This document shows, one piece after another, positions 18,006 through 26,018 of a stretch of DNA of 64,000 bases. Both the position numbers and the translations under genes were made by a program. This DNA is from an uncultured Pelagibacteraceae bacterium. GTDB taxonomy: Bacteria; Pseudomonadota; Alphaproteobacteria; Pelagibacterales; Pelagibacteraceae. Location of the stretch: the NCBI GenBank assembly GCA_902635545.1, contig CACPOL010000004.1, positions 1 through 64,000 on the forward strand. The letters are read 5' to 3'. The notes below the pieces were generated by a model. That model searched no databases, was not told the DNA's origin, and was given only the letters and a program-made list of their open reading frames with translations. Position 1 is the first letter of the stretch. Every line of letters begins with the position of its first letter.

Positions 18006-18425
18006 ATGAAAAATAAAATTTTAGAAATTAAACATAAGAAAAAATTGTATGCGTTAATAATAAAAAAAAAGAGAAGATTTATAAATAAAGGTGTAGATTT
18101 TGTAACCAAAGAAAGTGACCTAATACAATTAGGATTTTTAAACCATAAAAAAAACCATAAAATTAAATCTCATATTCATTTAAAAAAACCTAGAATAATA
18201 AATTATTGTACTGAAGTACTTTTAATAGAAAAAGGTAAAGTTAAAATTACTTTTTATGACTCAAAAAACCAAAATATTAAAAAAGATCAGATATTAAAAA
18301 AAGGTGATATAATAATTTTATTTCAAGGCGGGCATGGATTTAAGATTCTTGAGAAAACTCAAATCATTGAAATTAAACAAGGACCTTATGTTGAAAATAA
18401 AGATAAAAAGATTATAGAAAATTAA
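18006..18425 (+). CDS. Cupin-fold protein
   Basis: The 139-residue protein has the cupin outline: KIKSHIHLK (His ligands), then an EVLLIEKGKVKITFYD strand pair, LKKGDIIILFQGGHGFKIL with another His, and an IIEIKQGPY closing strand. Small cupins in sugar clusters can be epimerases/isomerases (WbuC-like) or metal binding proteins. It is followed after one base by a DegT aminotransferase. Function not known. Confidence 0.6.
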   Translation: MKNKILEIKHKKKLYALIIKKKRRFINKGVDFVTKESDLIQLGFLNHKKNHKIKSHIHLKKPRIINYCTEVLLIEKGKVKITFYDSKNQNIKKDQILKKGDIIILFQGGHGFKILEKTQIIEIKQGPYVENKDKKIIEN

Positions 18426-18426
18426 A

Positions 18427-19557
18427 TTGAAGAAATATAACAAATTTATACCGGTAAATACTCCTCTGATAAATAAAAAAGATGCTTTATCAGTATTTAA
18501 GTCTGTGCAGTCAGGGTGGATATCTTCAGAAGGACCAAATGTTAGAATATTTGAAAAAAAAATTTCAAAATTTTTAAATCGTAAATTTGGTTGTTCAGTT
18601 AGCAGTGGAACGGCAGCTTTAGAAATAGCAATCAAATCTTTAGGTTTAAAAAAAAATGATGAAGTAATCATGCCATCATTTACAATTATCTCTAATGCCA
18701 TTGCTATTGTCAAAAGCTCAGCAAAACCAATTTTAGTAGATGTTGATTTAAATACTTGGAACATAAAAATTGAGGATATTGAAAAAAAAATAAATAAAAA
18801 AACTAAATGTCTGATGTTGCCACATATTTATGGTCTTTCAAATGATATGGATAAAATCTTAAAAATAGTAAAAAAACACAAAATTTTTTTGATCGAAGAC
18901 GCAGCAGAGGTATTCGGGTTAAAGTATAAAAATAGATATTGTGGTAGTTTTGGAGATATTAGTATTTTAAGTTTTTACGCAAATAAGCATATTACAACTG
19001 GTGAAGGAGGAATGCTTTTAACAAATAATTTTAAATTATATCAAAAATTTAAAGATTTAAGAAATTTATGTTTTGGAAAAAAAAAGAATAGATTTAATCA
19101 TTACGATATTGGTTGGAACTATAGATACACAAACATACAAGCAACATTAGGTTTAAGTCAATTAAAGAGAGTAAACAGAATTATCAAAAAAAAATTTGAA
19201 ATAGGTAATTACTACTATAGACACTTAAAAAATATTAAAAATATTATCATTCAACCAAATAAACTTTCATATTGTAAAAATATTTATTGGGTTTTTGGAA
19301 TAGTAATAAAAAAAAATAGCAAAATAAGCATTGGGAAGGTATTAAAAAAACTTTCAGCGCAAAATATTGGAACGAGACCATTTTTCTGGCCTATGCATAA
19401 ACAAGATATATTCAAAAAAAAATTTAATTTTAAAAATTTAAAATTGCCTAATTCAGAATTTATTTCTAAAAATGGTTTTTATATACCATCAGGATTAGGT
19501 ATTAGTCTTAAAGAATTAAAATATGTCAAAGATACATTAATTAATATTTTGAAATAA
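18427..19557 (+). CDS. DegT/DnrJ/EryC1/StrS aminotransferase
   Basis: The family pattern is clear: FIPVNTPLINKKDALSVF, VSSGTAALEIAIKSLGL, DEVIMPSFTIISNAIAI, LIEDAAEVFG (cofactor Asp), LSFYANKHITTGEGGMLLT with the Schiff-base Lys near residue 185, and YRYTNIQATLG. 376 residues. These enzymes transaminate nucleotide-linked keto sugars in O-antigen, capsule and glycoprotein pathways. The start is TTG one base after the cupin stop; no upstream ATG suits. Confidence 0.9.
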   Translation: MKKYNKFIPVNTPLINKKDALSVFKSVQSGWISSEGPNVRIFEKKISKFLNRKFGCSVSSGTAALEIAIKSLGLKKNDEVIMPSFTIISNAIAIVKSSAKPILVDVDLNTWNIKIEDIEKKINKKTKCLMLPHIYGLSNDMDKILKIVKKHKIFLIEDAAEVFGLKYKNRYCGSFGDISILSFYANKHITTGEGGMLLTNNFKLYQKFKDLRNLCFGKKKNRFNHYDIGWNYRYTNIQATLGLSQLKRVNRIIKKKFEIGNYYYRHLKNIKNIIIQPNKLSYCKNIYWVFGIVIKKNSKISIGKVLKKLSAQNIGTRPFFWPMHKQDIFKKKFNFKNLKLPNSEFISKNGFYIPSGLGISLKELKYVKDTLINILK

Positions 19558-19583
19558 ACAAAATTAAATTTGAGAGATAGATT

Positions 19584-20756
19584 GTGAATTTATATATAAT
19601 TAGAATTATTAATTTTTTAAAAACTTTAAAATCTTTATTTTTCTTAAATTTTTATTTTTTTTGCATCAAAATTATTAGAAAAAACTATAAGATTATATTT
19701 TTTTATTTTCCTATAAAATCTTATCAAGAAAATTTAATTGAACTAATAAAGGAGATTAGTTCAGAAAAAAATTTAAAGGTTTTTTTGGGATTTAATTTAG
19801 GTTCGTCTAAAGAAGTGAAACATTACAAAAATTCTTTTTTTATAAATTTGGGATATCTAAAATATTTGTACAATCTTAACATGTTCATAAGTAGTTATAT
19901 AGTTTATACTCTTCCCAAGACAAAAAATAAGATTTATATAAATCATGATATATATGATGCTCCTATGGTGAGTAAGGAAAATGAGAGCAATCTTGTTGAA
20001 TCACTAAAAAAATACGATTTTATTTTTATGTCATCTGACATAACTTTAAATATGTTAAGAGATAAATTTAATCAAATTGATCTAACTGAAACTCTTAAAA
20101 AACCAAAAATTATTAACGCTGGATATTTGAAATTAGATCACGTTCACAAAAAAATTGATGAAAATAAAAAATTAGAGGACTCTATTTTAATTGCACCTAC
20201 TAAATCATCAGTTTTTTTAGAACATGACATGAGTCAATATTTAGAGGAAGTTATTAATAAAATTTTAAATTATAAGGGATATAAAATAATCTATAGACCA
20301 CATCCAGGAGACCTCAAGGACAAAACTCAATTAGAAAAAATATTGAAAATTAATGAATTATTTGAATCAAATAAGAATTTTGTATTTGATACTAGTACAT
20401 CTTATTTAGAAAGTTATAAAAGAGCAAAATTTATGATCACTGATTTTTCTGGCACAGCATATACTTATGCATTCTGCAAACTAAATCCTGTCATTTTCTT
20501 TTCAAAAAATGAAAAAAAATTACTAAAAGGTAATTTATCAAAATTATATTATTTTAAAGATAGGTCTCAAGTAGGTATAATTGAAAATGATGTAAATAAT
20601 TTAAATAATTCGATAAATGTTTTAGAAGAAAATATTCATGATTTTAAGGCTAAAATTAAAGTTTTGCGAGGAAATAGAATTGAACATTTCAATAATTCCA
20701 TGCAAGAACATTTAAAAAATTTATTCAAAATTTTAAATAATGAAGAAAAAAATTAA
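19584..20756 (+). CDS. CDP-glycerol:poly(glycerophosphate) glycerophosphotransferase-like protein
   Basis: The protein has a hydrophobic N-terminal ~30 residues, then the TagB/TagF-type end: KKYDFIFMSSDIT, IINAGYLKLD near residue 175, SILIAPTKSS, IIYRPHPGD, then the catalytic-site region MITDFSGTAYTYAF. TagF-family enzymes add glycerol-phosphate from CDP-glycerol to a glycan or lipid. 390 residues, short for TagF but normal for the B-type domain. GTG start. The 3' end overlaps the glycosyltransferase by 17 bases. Confidence 0.78.
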   Translation: MNLYIIRIINFLKTLKSLFFLNFYFFCIKIIRKNYKIIFFYFPIKSYQENLIELIKEISSEKNLKVFLGFNLGSSKEVKHYKNSFFINLGYLKYLYNLNMFISSYIVYTLPKTKNKIYINHDIYDAPMVSKENESNLVESLKKYDFIFMSSDITLNMLRDKFNQIDLTETLKKPKIINAGYLKLDHVHKKIDENKKLEDSILIAPTKSSVFLEHDMSQYLEEVINKILNYKGYKIIYRPHPGDLKDKTQLEKILKINELFESNKNFVFDTSTSYLESYKRAKFMITDFSGTAYTYAFCKLNPVIFFSKNEKKLLKGNLSKLYYFKDRSQVGIIENDVNNLNNSINVLEENIHDFKAKIKVLRGNRIEHFNNSMQEHLKNLFKILNNEEKN

Positions 20757-21963
20757 AATCGGGGTATTTTTAGAAGGTTCACCTAAAATGGGTGGTGGGT
20801 TTTTTCAATCTTTAAAATCTTTATTAATGCTCTTAAAAATTGATGAATATAAAGATAATATTGAGGTTATATTAACAGATATTACTGTTAAGCATTATTT
20901 CTCAAAAAATAAAACTAAAACTGTCTTATTTAAGAATAATAAATTTTTAAGATATTTTTCAGAACTTTTTGAGGTAAGTCTTTTTAAAGAACTTTTAGAT
21001 AAATTTAAATTCAAACACCCATTTACAAAATTTATATTAAAAAACAAATATGACTTAATTATCTTTTTAGGACCATCATCAATGTCTAAATATTGCTCTA
21101 ATATATCTTTTATTTTTAATATTTGGGACTTGGATCATAAAAAAAACAGTCAATTTCCCGAACACAATTTGAATTATGTATACGAAAAAAAAGAAAAATT
21201 ACTAAAAGAGGTAATCTTTAAAGCTTTTAAGATTGTAGTTCCACATGAGTCTAATAAAGAAGATTTAATTAATTTTTATAAGATTAAAAAAGAACAAATA
21301 ATAAATCAGAACTTTATACCGGTTTTACCAGATCTATTTATTGAGAATGATAAAAAAGAAAATGATTATAAAGAAATCTTTTATAAATTGAATTTACCAA
21401 TAAATAAAAAAATAGTTTTTTATCCAGCACAATTTTGGGCACATAAAAATCATAAATATATTATTGATGCAGCAGAAATAATGAAAAATAAATCTATAGA
21501 TGATTTTATATTTGTATTTTGTGGCACTGATAAAGGAAATTTGAATTATCTAAAAGATTTAATAAGAAAAAAAGATTTAAATGAATATTTTAAAATATTA
21601 GATTTTATAAGTGATGATGTATTAATTTCAATGTATTTGAATTGTGACTCTGTAATAATGCCAACTTATTGTGGCCCAACAAATTTGCCTATTTATGAGT
21701 CTTTTTATTTCAAAAAGATTATCTTCTATACAAAAGGATTAATTCCAAATGATGATATTAATAATCATTTAGTATTAATTGATATAAATTCCCCACAAGA
21801 TTTGACAGAAAAATTATCCATTTTATTTAACAAAAAACAAATTAATAATATTGTAGAAGAAAATTATGAATATTATAAAGAAATTTGTAATGAAGCCTTA
21901 TTTATTAAAAACTATAAAAAAATGTTAGAAGAATTCTCTTATCTATTTAATCGTTGGGGTTAA
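20740..21963 (+). CDS. Glycosyltransferase, GT4-type
   Basis: A GT-B protein: KIGVFLEGSPKMGGGFFQ near the start (acceptor-side Gly-rich loop), VFYPAQFWAHKNHKYIIDAAEIM near residue 225 (start of the donor domain), FVFCGTDKGN, LDFISDDVLISMYLNCDSVIMPTYCGPTNLPIYES with the GT4 E-x7-E-like region. Length 407 is normal. It is part of the surface-glycan operon, with translation coupled to both neighbours. Donor and acceptor unknown. Confidence 0.82.
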   Translation: MKKKIKIGVFLEGSPKMGGGFFQSLKSLLMLLKIDEYKDNIEVILTDITVKHYFSKNKTKTVLFKNNKFLRYFSELFEVSLFKELLDKFKFKHPFTKFILKNKYDLIIFLGPSSMSKYCSNISFIFNIWDLDHKKNSQFPEHNLNYVYEKKEKLLKEVIFKAFKIVVPHESNKEDLINFYKIKKEQIINQNFIPVLPDLFIENDKKENDYKEIFYKLNLPINKKIVFYPAQFWAHKNHKYIIDAAEIMKNKSIDDFIFVFCGTDKGNLNYLKDLIRKKDLNEYFKILDFISDDVLISMYLNCDSVIMPTYCGPTNLPIYESFYFKKIIFYTKGLIPNDDINNHLVLIDINSPQDLTEKLSILFNKKQINNIVEENYEYYKEICNEALFIKNYKKMLEEFSYLFNRWG

Positions 21964-21971
21964 CAAAAATC

Positions 21972-22862
21972 ATGAATTTATCACTATTACAAAATTTCAA
22001 AGATACTGATTTTCATATAAATCCTTTCCCTCATATTATAATTCATGATGCTTTACCCAATAATATTTACGAAAAATTGAAGAATTCTGCACCAATTAAT
22101 TTAATCCCAAACATTCAGGAGGATAACGTAAGGGGAAATATTCATCATGATCAAATGAAAGATAATTTTAAAAATAAAATGTTTTATGATTTTTTGAATT
22201 ATCATAATTCTGTGGAATATTATGAAGAATTTATTTCAATTTTTGAAGATCATTTAAAAAAGCTTTATCCTAATTTAATTGAGAGAACGAGATTGCTTAT
22301 TAAAAAGAAACAATTTTTAAAATTAACAAGTGAAAATTCAAAGAAAGAGAATTTTATGACTTTTAATTCTACTTACTCTTATAATACTCCTGTAAAATCA
22401 TCCTCTCATATTATTGGACCTCATTTAGATCATTACGATAAAATAAATTTTGGGCTATATTATTTAAGATTAGATGAGGATAAATCTGAAGGTGGAGACC
22501 TTGTAATTTATAAATGGAAGAATGGATATAATGATTTTAAAAAAAAAAATATTATCTATACTGAAAAATGGTCTAATATGATTTCACATACTGAACCAAT
22601 TAAAACGTTAAAGTATAAAAAAAATACATTCATTTTAGCATTAAACTCAATCAATTCTCTTCATGGTGTTACCCCAAGAAACCAAACAAATCATATTAGA
22701 CAATTTTGTTATTTTTCAACCTCATCAAATAAAGATTTAGGTTTTGCTACTCCAAATTTATTAGAAAAAATTTTTTTTAAAGATATTTCTATTAAAAGAA
22801 AAATTTGTATTATCTTAAATTCTTTAAGATTCTGGACTAATAAAATTTTTAAAAAACTTTAA
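21972..22862 (+). CDS. 2OG-Fe(II) oxygenase-like protein
   Basis: The C-terminal half has GPHLDHYDKINFGLYYL, giving the HxD Fe ligands near residue 150, EGGDLVIYKW, TFILALNSINSLHGVTP with the distal His and HIRQFCYF with the 2OG-binding Arg. This is the dioxygenase core (prolyl-4-hydroxylase class). The track's TTG start at 21954 overlaps the upstream gene; ATG 21972 is preferred. Often found in O-antigen and glycan-modifying clusters, it likely hydroxylates a sugar or a protein. The gene's last codons coincide with a copy of lyase signal-peptide DNA (see 22851). Confidence 0.78.
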   Translation: MNLSLLQNFKDTDFHINPFPHIIIHDALPNNIYEKLKNSAPINLIPNIQEDNVRGNIHHDQMKDNFKNKMFYDFLNYHNSVEYYEEFISIFEDHLKKLYPNLIERTRLLIKKKQFLKLTSENSKKENFMTFNSTYSYNTPVKSSSHIIGPHLDHYDKINFGLYYLRLDEDKSEGGDLVIYKWKNGYNDFKKKNIIYTEKWSNMISHTEPIKTLKYKKNTFILALNSINSLHGVTPRNQTNHIRQFCYFSTSSNKDLGFATPNLLEKIFFKDISIKRKICIILNSLRFWTNKIFKKL

Positions 22863-22887
22863 GGGATCGTGGTTTTGGGTTTTGTTA
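22851..22887 (+). repeat. Remnant of lyase signal-peptide coding DNA
   Basis: AAAAAACTTTAAGGGATCGT and what follows matches the start of both lyase genes (23361 and 24140, AAAAAACTTTTAGGGATCGT) with only a few changes. The single A at the TTTA position converts a Leu codon into a stop. The oxygenase ORF ends inside it. It seems to be the trace of a third lyase copy or a recombination scar. Confidence 0.65.
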
Positions 22888-22908
22888 TAGGATAGTATGG
22901 GAGAACTT

Positions 22909-22935
22909 GGACCTATTGATTACAAATCAATTGCT
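22909..22935 (+). repeat. tRNA-Thr anticodon-arm fragment (attachment-site-like, left)
   Basis: These 27 bases equal 31648-31674, inside intact tRNA-Thr (anticodon stem and loop, with a bit on each side). The core GGACCTATTGATTACAAATC also occurs at 25239. It lies 53 bases left of a tandem-repeat pair (22988). Same orientation as the other copies. Interpreted as a left attachment site of island A. Confidence 0.75.
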
Positions 22936-22987
22936 AAAGTTTAAATAAACATTTGTTTGCAACAATAATCCTAAAATATTTTTAATC

Positions 22988-23009
22988 TGGTCACACTCTG
23001 GGCACAGTG
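22988..23009 (+). repeat. 11-bp tandem repeat pair (candidate recombinase arm site, island A left)
   Basis: TGGTCACACTC is followed directly by TGGGCACAGTG, a 2x11 base tandem with consensus TGGNCACANTN. A related pair, TGTCCACACTC and TGACCACACTT, lies at 25136-25157 near the other end of the island. One-helical-turn spacing is typical of recombinase arm-type sites, but binding is not shown. Confidence 0.5.
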
Positions 23010-23042
23010 GTAGTGTTTTAATAATTAAATAAGGAGATTCAT

Positions 23043-23357
23043 ATGGCAATATTAGTAAAAGGCGAAATTACAATTACTAAAGGATTTAAAACATGGAAAG
23101 AGATGGTCTATGCACAGGATGGAAAATTAAAAGAGCATGGAATAAAATTTGTTTTTGCAGGCACACAAAAAGATGACCCGACAAAACTTCATACAGTAAT
23201 GCAATTTCCAAACATGGAAGCACTCCAAGCTTTTAAAGATGATAAGGAACTTGCTGAGAAAAGAAAAGAAGCAGGTGCTGTTTTAGAGAGTGCTGTAATG
23301 ATACCAATTTCAGATGAACATTTAACCAACTATCCAGATGCATATACAAATCATTAA
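23043..23357 (+). CDS. Small alpha/beta-barrel-type protein (unknown function)
   Basis: The 104-residue protein alternates strands and helices: ILVKGEITITKG, FKTWKEMVYAQDGKLKEHGI, KFVFAGTQKDDPTKLHTVMQF, NMEALQAFKDDKELAEKRKEAGAV. This is the dimeric alpha/beta-barrel (ferredoxin-like) outline of monooxygenase-like and DUF-type stress proteins. A good SD (AAGGAG) lies 6 bases before the ATG. It abuts the first lyase gene (stop and ATG adjacent). It has no signal peptide, so cytosolic. I do not assign an activity. Confidence 0.6.
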   Translation: MAILVKGEITITKGFKTWKEMVYAQDGKLKEHGIKFVFAGTQKDDPTKLHTVMQFPNMEALQAFKDDKELAEKRKEAGAVLESAVMIPISDEHLTNYPDAYTNH

Positions 23358-24140
23358 ATGAAAAAACTTTTAGGGATCGTGTTTCTGGGTTTGTTGTGGA
23401 TAAATACTGCGTACGCAGTAAGTTTGCCCAAGGATGTAGCTTCAGGTAGTAAATTTAAAAAAAGCCTTACAGGGAACTATTATAAAAAATATGGAATGCA
23501 AGTAGTTAATAAATCAGATGGTCATCCAGTACGTGCGGGTGAACAATCTATAAGGTTTGAATTAAGAGCTGGTGATTGCGGTAAAGATACAGATGGTAAA
23601 TGGAATGATTGTAAAACAAATCGTGAAAGACATGAGCTGAGTGCAAGGCTTAGAGTTAGCAAAGGAGATAGATGGTATGCTTGGTCAATTTATATGCCTG
23701 AAGATTTTGTAAATGTTGATCCTGTATCAGTTATACTTGGTCAGTTTCACCAAGAAAAAAAACACGTAATTTGGATGTTTAAAAATAAACGTGGTGGATA
23801 TTGGATCGAAAACTATGTTCCAGAATATACTGTAGGAAGCACTCAAATTTTTTCAAAAGAAGAGTTGTTAGGAAAATGGAATGATATATTGGTAAATGTT
23901 AATTGGACACATAAAGATGATGGTTATTTTAAATTATGGGCAAATAATAAATTAGTTCTTGATTTTAAAGGTGCAACAAAATCTAAAGGTGTGAAAACAT
24001 ATTTTAAATTTGGAATTTATAGATCTAAAGTGAGTATTTATAAGCAGATACATAAGAAAGATATACCCATACAAGTAGTATATTTTGATGAAGTAAGAGC
24101 TGGTAAAAAAAAAGAAGATGTAATTAAGAATTTAAAATGA
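23358..24140 (+). CDS. Secreted polysaccharide lyase, heparin-lyase-I-like
   Basis: A Sec signal peptide is obvious (MKKLLGIVFLGLLWINTAYA, cleavage near residue 20). The mature 240 residues resemble the polysaccharide-lyase jelly roll (Polysacc_lyase, heparin lyase I-like): RERHELSARL, DRWYAWSIYMP, LGQFHQEKKH with a candidate catalytic His, GKWNDILVNVNW, DGYFKLWANNKLV and FKFGIYRS. Such enzymes cleave uronic-acid glycans by beta-elimination outside the cytoplasm. It overlaps the paralogue by 4 bases (ATGA). The substrate is unknown, possibly algal or own surface glycan. Confidence 0.72.
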   Translation: MKKLLGIVFLGLLWINTAYAVSLPKDVASGSKFKKSLTGNYYKKYGMQVVNKSDGHPVRAGEQSIRFELRAGDCGKDTDGKWNDCKTNRERHELSARLRVSKGDRWYAWSIYMPEDFVNVDPVSVILGQFHQEKKHVIWMFKNKRGGYWIENYVPEYTVGSTQIFSKEELLGKWNDILVNVNWTHKDDGYFKLWANNKLVLDFKGATKSKGVKTYFKFGIYRSKVSIYKQIHKKDIPIQVVYFDEVRAGKKKEDVIKNLK

Positions 24141-25099
24141 AAAAACTTTTAGGGATCGTGGTTCTTGGTTTGTTAATTAATTTTCTAAACCTAAATGATA
24201 TTGAGGCAAATACTTTAACAATAAAAAACCAAGTGATTAAAACCAAAGGTGATGTTTTCTATAAGTGGCCACATAAGTGGCAATATAATTATGACATGTC
24301 TTTTTGGAAACCCTACATGATCCAAGAAGTATCTACAAATGTTAGATATGGTGATAGTGCTTTAAGGTTTGAACTAAGAAAAGATAGTTGTGGGTCTACA
24401 AAAAATGATGTTAAAAAAGGTACTTCGTGGGATTGTGGAAAAAATAAATCAGAAAGAACTGAATTAACTCCAGCAAACGAAACTGAACAAATCGGATTTA
24501 AAGGTAATGTATGGCAGACATTATCTTTTTATGTAGAAAAATTTCCACATGAAGAAGGACATAATTCTATTTGGCAGATTCACAATGATGGTGATTGGGC
24601 ACCAATGTTTAATTGGTCAATTGAAGAAGATGGTCTCTATACACAAAGAAGAACTGCTTGCAATGATCCTAAAATTTATAAAAAGAAAAATGCCAAAGGT
24701 AATGATGGATGTTCTGTAAAATGGAGAGAGAATGCAAATATAAAAGTGTTAGAAATATCTAAATTATTCGATCGATGGATCGATGTAGTAATGAACATTA
24801 ACTACACAACTAAAGATAGCGGCTTTTTAAAATTATGGCTTAATGGAGAGTTGGTATATCACTTTGAAGGATCAATTATTCCACCAGCAGGTAAAAAAAA
24901 TGGTGAATGGAGTAATTGGTCAACAATGCAATTTGGAATATACAGAACAGATTATCATGGTACTAGAGGCACTCAAATTAATTATTATGACGAAATTAGA
25001 TTTGCTAAAAAAAAATGCTCAAAACTAAAATTAGAGGAACTTGGCTACAGCTGTACTGAACTTGAAAATCAAAAAATTAATATTGATAGATACAATTGA
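24137..25099 (+). CDS. Secreted polysaccharide lyase, heparin-lyase-I-like (paralogue)
   Basis: The paralogue begins with nearly the same signal peptide DNA as 23358, then diverges to 320 residues. It keeps SERTELTPAN, QTLSFYVEKFP, SIWQIHNDGD with the candidate catalytic His, DRWIDVVMNINYT, DSGFLKLWLNGELVYHFEG and MQFGIYRT. Extra Cys (CGSTK, DCGKN, CNDPK, CSVKW) suggest disulphides. The duplication plus divergence of the mature domain points to different glycan targets. It ends 112 bases before the tRNA-Thr fragment. Confidence 0.72.
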   Translation: MKKLLGIVVLGLLINFLNLNDIEANTLTIKNQVIKTKGDVFYKWPHKWQYNYDMSFWKPYMIQEVSTNVRYGDSALRFELRKDSCGSTKNDVKKGTSWDCGKNKSERTELTPANETEQIGFKGNVWQTLSFYVEKFPHEEGHNSIWQIHNDGDWAPMFNWSIEEDGLYTQRRTACNDPKIYKKKNAKGNDGCSVKWRENANIKVLEISKLFDRWIDVVMNINYTTKDSGFLKLWLNGELVYHFEGSIIPPAGKKNGEWSNWSTMQFGIYRTDYHGTRGTQINYYDEIRFAKKKCSKLKLEELGYSCTELENQKINIDRYN

Positions 25100-25103
25100 T
25101 TTT

Positions 25104-25128
25104 TAAAAAAAGACCACTTGATTGGTCT
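25104..25128 (-). terminator. Intrinsic terminator (minus-strand direction)
   Basis: On the minus strand AGACCA, loop ATCAAG and TGGTCT form a 6-base-pair stem followed by TTTTTTT. It would stop transcripts coming from the right, such as the exported-protein gene at 25362-25922 or the tRNA-Thr fragment. On the plus strand there is no T tract. Confidence 0.65.
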
Positions 25129-25135
25129 ACAAATC

Positions 25136-25157
25136 TGTCCACACTCTGACCACACTT
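25136..25157 (+). repeat. 11-bp tandem repeat pair (candidate arm site, island A right)
   Basis: TGTCCACACTC followed by TGACCACACTT. Same consensus and direction as the pair at 22988. It lies 54 bases left of the tRNA-Thr fragment at 25212. Confidence 0.5.
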
Positions 25158-25211
25158 ATTGTAGTAAGAATAGCTTTTGCATAAACTATTTTGGTAAAAA
25201 AGTAAGAGAAG

Positions 25212-25260
25212 TGGTGCCCCCGCACGGATTCGAACCGCGGACCTATTGATTACAAATCAA
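25212..25260 (-). repeat. 49-bp 3' half of tRNA-Thr (attachment-site-like)
   Basis: These 49 bases are identical to 31621-31669 (CCA end through anticodon loop of tRNA-Thr on minus), and then diverge sharply (AAAGCTTC against TTGCTCTA). It lacks the acceptor 5' strand and D arm, so it is not a functional tRNA. Its position and orientation fit the distal copy left by integration into the intact tRNA-Thr gene at 31621-31696. Confidence 0.9.
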
Positions 25261-25335
25261 AAAGCTTCTTAAAATATCCTTTCATTAACGTTGATATTAT
25301 TAACTTCTAGATTCCTCGTCAAGCAACTTTAAATT

Positions 25336-25357
25336 ATTCACTTACAATTCACTTAAG
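25336..25357 (+). repeat. 11-bp tandem repeat pair (candidate arm site, island B left)
   Basis: ATTCACTTACA is followed by ATTCACTTAAG, and the same unit returns near the right end of the island (31499). It is 75 bases inside the 49-bp attachment copy. Confidence 0.55.
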
Positions 25358-25361
25358 ATAA

Positions 25362-25922
25362 TTAACTATCAGAATGTTCTATAGTTTTGCAAAGTTTGTT
25401 TGCTTCTAGTACAGACGGTATAAGTTTATCTAATTTCCAATTGTTAGTTCTAATATCAAAATATTTAGCTGCTTTAAAATCTATTCCATCTATAATTTCT
25501 ATTTCATACTTTTGAAATTCTTCATAAAATTCATTTAAAAAATAAATATATTCTTTAATAGGAAATTTACCTAAACTAAATGACACTCGGTATCCCATTA
25601 AAAAAGGTGAAACACTTATTACTTTTGCTGTTAATTCTACACCATTCATTTTTATTGGAATGTGTTTATCTAATAATTGTTTGATATCACCTGGTTTTTC
25701 ATAAGTATAAAATGTGAAGTTATTATAAACCTGATTACAATTATCTTCTGTTGAAATAAAAAAATTTAAACTATCTCCATGAGTTACTTCACCAGATACT
25801 CTTGCGTAAGATAAATCTCTGAATCTATCTATTGTCCATTCTTCATCAGCTTGGGCTTGATAAGCAATAACTAATAGAAATAAGAATAAATGTAATGAAA
25901 TAAAGACAAGAAAACGTTTCAT
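25362..25922 (-). CDS. Predicted secreted protein of unknown function
   Basis: A 186-residue protein with a clear Sec signal peptide (MKRFLVFISLHLFLFLLVIA, cleaved after YQAQA). The mature part is soluble, with NFFISTEDNCNQVYNNF and AANKLC-like single Cys late, and no domain I recognise. It is the only minus-strand gene of the left part of island B. It might be an accessory or a passenger; promoter likely in 25923-26018. Confidence 0.6.
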   Translation of the reverse strand: MKRFLVFISLHLFLFLLVIAYQAQADEEWTIDRFRDLSYARVSGEVTHGDSLNFFISTEDNCNQVYNNFTFYTYEKPGDIKQLLDKHIPIKMNGVELTAKVISVSPFLMGYRVSFSLGKFPIKEYIYFLNEFYEEFQKYEIEIIDGIDFKAAKYFDIRTNNWKLDKLIPSVLEANKLCKTIEHSDS

Positions 25923-26018
25923 AATTCTACTTAAATCATACTTTGTTGGTTTAAATTCGACTGAATAATGTCGTTATTTTGAAAGATACAAAATAATTAA
26001 TCTGTGTTAAATTTTTTA

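Noticed and set aside
22861-23042. CRISPR array from the repeated CACACTCTG-like units
   Set aside because: Only two 11-base units with no spacers of fixed size; no cas genes.
25212-25260. A second functional tRNA-Thr
   Set aside because: It has only the 3' half; the D arm and 5' acceptor strand are missing.
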